Virus record (IMG/VR): IMGVR_UViG_3300024318_000017
Location: 1 to 21,762 of that record
Source of the DNA: a virus
Reading direction: 5' to 3' (one strand)
DNA length: 21,762 bases
Part shown: positions 20,518 through 21,762 of the stretch, piece after piece
How the letters are laid out: each line of letters starts with the position of its first letter
Numbering within the stretch: the first letter of the stretch is position 1
The notes under the pieces: model-generated
Seen by the model: only the letters and a program-made list of their open reading frames with translations
The model's database searches: none
What the model was told of the DNA's origin: nothing
Translations under genes and position numbers: made by a program

Positions 20518-20984
20518 TTTGCGCTTTTAATTAGGTTATCTTTAGCCCACAAAGGTTGCAAATTTGATGGGTGGTTAATTACATCAAAATCATTTATACC
20601 GTTATCTAAAAAATCTTTTATTGGCCTAATGTGATCAATATGCCATTCCTTCCTATTCTCCCAGCTCATCCCCTCACAAAATAAAGACTCTATCCGACTA
20701 ACAACAATATTATCTTTCTTGATCAGGAGCCATCTTAAATGCGCTCTTATCCTATTAGATACTTTAGTCCTTGCGTCATCTCTCTTGCAGTAAAAGCAAG
20801 TCTGGCATTCCAAAAACCTTTTCTTTGCGCCGACACCTGTAACGCATTCACACCCATCATCTTGCCAAAACCCTTCGCTTAAATATGATTCCCCGCTACC
20901 AAAACATAAATCACACCGGCTGCTAGGACGGTAATAATCAAAATCCAAAAAAGAAAGCATTTTCTGCCCGCAGCATATATCCAT
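20508..20984 (-). CDS. Free-standing HNH endonuclease, AT-rich, likely mobile
   Basis: A 158-residue protein. The HNH core is EWHIDHIRPIKDF (D117, H118, P121) followed by HPSNLQPLWAKDNLIKSAKY (N141, N150, K153), the standard pattern of HNH homing-type nucleases. The N-terminal half is Cys-rich (CDLC at 24-27, C45/C47, CQTCFYC at 60-66) and probably binds zinc. Three sampled 60-base lines are only 25-37% GC, against 60% in a sampled large-terminase line, suggesting separate origin. The gene is bounded by a 13-bp direct repeat. Removing one repeat unit would join the upstream HNH gene cleanly to the promoter at 20454. It probably cuts DNA at a site in related phages lacking it and spreads by repair (inference). 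The ATG at 20984 has GGGGA upstream. Confidence 0.88.
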   Translation of the reverse strand: MDICCGQKMLSFLDFDYYRPSSRCDLCFGSGESYLSEGFWQDDGCECVTGVGAKKRFLECQTCFYCKRDDARTKVSNRIRAHLRWLLIKKDNIVVSRIESLFCEGMSWENRKEWHIDHIRPIKDFLDNGINDFDVINHPSNLQPLWAKDNLIKSAKYN

Positions 20985-21001
20985 AATATTCCCCGTTATT
21001 T

Positions 21002-21014
21002 AAATTAATTATAT
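21002..21014. repeat. 13-bp direct repeat, right copy, at the 3' end of the 129-residue HNH gene
   Basis: AAATTAATTATAT, identical to 20505-20517. It encodes the final Tyr-Asn-stop of the 129-residue HNH protein, just as the other copy encodes Tyr-Asn-stop of the inserted gene. Confidence 0.8.
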
Positions 21015-21394
21015 GAGACTGGCTCATAGCTCTCATCAGCGGTCATTTTCTTATGCTCTTCTCGGTAGTGCTTGGCTATCTCTGCCCTTAGCTTCTTGTT
21101 GGTTGGCATTAGCACCTGCCACTTCTCTCTAAGCATATCCAGGTGGCCCTGGCCTAGATGCGACTCAAGCCATACACTGAAGTCGAGCGGGTTGGCCGTA
21201 AACACTTTATGGCAGTAATGGCACAAGCATAGTGCGTTATCCATAGACCAGCGCACCGACTTAGCTGCCCTGCCCCAGATATGTGCGCACTCCATCCTGC
21301 CATCTTGCTTTCCGCAGTGCTCGCACTGGAAGCCAGCCTTCTGCCTGACCACATCACTAAACCACTTGTCTGCAGCGTCGCGCTTAATCGGCAT
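21005..21394 (-). CDS. HNH nuclease, possibly NinG-like or packaging-associated
   Basis: A 129-residue protein starting MPIKRDAADKWFSDVVRQKA. The zinc/HNH region runs FQCEHCGKQDGRMECAHIWG (C24, C27, H38), then SMDNALCLCHYCHKVF (N53, C56, C58, C61, H62). This C-x2-C ... AH ... N ... C-x2-CH layout fits HNH nucleases and resembles the NinG recombination-protein type. HNH proteins also help terminases cut DNA in some phages, and terL is about 3 kb downstream. Which role applies cannot be settled here. The ATG overlaps the DUF3310 gene by 11 nt. Confidence 0.85.
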   Translation of the reverse strand: MPIKRDAADKWFSDVVRQKAGFQCEHCGKQDGRMECAHIWGRAAKSVRWSMDNALCLCHYCHKVFTANPLDFSVWLESHLGQGHLDMLREKWQVLMPTNKKLRAEIAKHYREEHKKMTADESYEPVSYN

Positions 21395-21683
21395 CGTCGA
21401 ATATCTCGCGGCTGATTAGCTTCGCCAGGTACCACTGAGCTTTCTGCAGGTCCTCAACAGGGTTGTTCTTATAGGTATACCGCCATAGATACTTCATGCA
21501 GTTGCCTTTCAGATATCCGCGAAATGCCTCTGGGGTCATAGACTCCTCAATGGCCTCGATGCACTCGATGCCGCCGGTTCTATAATGGCTAGGGCTGTTA
21601 ACCGCATCATCTTCTGGCCAATCTTCGATAGCTGGTATAGATTCCTTTAATCGTCGCCAATCTTCGCTTGTAGCGTGCTTCAT
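21384..21683 (-). CDS. DUF3310 protein (phage SaV-like)
   Basis: A 99-residue protein with the full DUF3310 pattern: NSPSHYRTGGIECIEAIEE (29-47), FRGYLKGNCMKYLWRY (54-69) and NPVEDLQKAQWYLAKLI (74-90). The family is widespread in phage early and nucleotide-metabolism regions and has been called nucleotide kinase-like, though its biochemical role is unsettled. The extra N-terminal 28 residues are polar and probably disordered. The ATG overlaps the upstream stop by four bases (ATGA), indicating coupling. Confidence 0.92.
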   Translation of the reverse strand: MKHATSEDWRRLKESIPAIEDWPEDDAVNSPSHYRTGGIECIEAIEESMTPEAFRGYLKGNCMKYLWRYTYKNNPVEDLQKAQWYLAKLISREIFDDAD

Positions 21684-21762
21684 TCTTCATTCTCCTCAAT
21701 CTGGATTTTAATTTCATCAGGCGTATTAAGATCGCAGCGGTGACATAAACCATAGCTATCAC
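21680..21762 (-). CDS. C-terminal end of a phage protein with CxxC motif (partial)
   Basis: A frame entering from the right edge encodes SYGLCHRCDLNTPDEI and then KIQIEENEE before TGA at 21680-21682. The ATGA overlap with the DUF3310 gene supports this frame over the other open one. The CHRC pair could be part of a zinc site. Only 27 residues are visible, so no function is assigned. Confidence 0.6.
   Translation of the reverse strand, partial: DSYGLCHRCDLNTPDEIKIQIEENEE

Overview
The window is a stretch of a tailed double-stranded DNA phage (Caudoviricetes). Every gene I can support is on the minus strand, so transcription runs from base 21762 towards base 1. Genes are packed tightly, often with 1-nt (TAATG) or 4-nt (ATGA/GTGA) stop/start overlaps. 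An adaptor-like protein, a putative nozzle-like structural protein, a long tail fibre and Ala/Gln-rich putative ejection proteins suggest a podovirus-like virion. Several small proteins resemble families I know mainly from marine (cyano-, pelagi- and uncultured marine) phages. I cannot name the host. There are no tRNAs, integrase, repressor or CRISPR array, and the window supplies no DNA polymerase, portal, capsid or endolysin gene.

Layout in transcription order. (1) 21762-20138: end of a CxxC protein, a DUF3310 protein, an HNH nuclease, a second AT-rich HNH gene flanked by a 13-bp direct repeat, then a near-consensus sigma70-type promoter and a small acidic protein. (2) 20127-18701: a UNCG-loop hairpin, small genes including two with a single predicted membrane helix, and a 310-nt gap holding AATGC repeats, a possible 22-residue membrane micro-ORF and a weak promoter. 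(3) 18673-16787: packaging module (61-residue protein, small terminase, large terminase). (4) 16780-14027: a 904-residue polyvalent protein with an HExxH zincin motif. (5) 14026-5304: adaptor, tail-associated proteins, 924-residue tail fibre, small membrane/holin cassette, nozzle-like protein and a jelly-roll-like structural protein. (6) 5302-1: a GNAT-like small protein followed by five low-complexity virion/ejection-type proteins, the last running off the window.

The most notable regulatory signal is a repeated element, TATAATCGG, in four short intergenic gaps (5294, 14018, 16772, 18668). Three copies carry the TGn of extended -10 promoters. Each copy begins a functional module: ejection, adaptor/tail/lysis, polyvalent protein and packaging. 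This looks like a small phage promoter set dividing the late genes into separately started units. The other main leads are the repeat-flanked HNH gene, the polyvalent metallopeptidase-like protein next to the terminase where a portal gene is often found, and small genes easily missed by length cut-offs (8272-8433 and 19031-19099).
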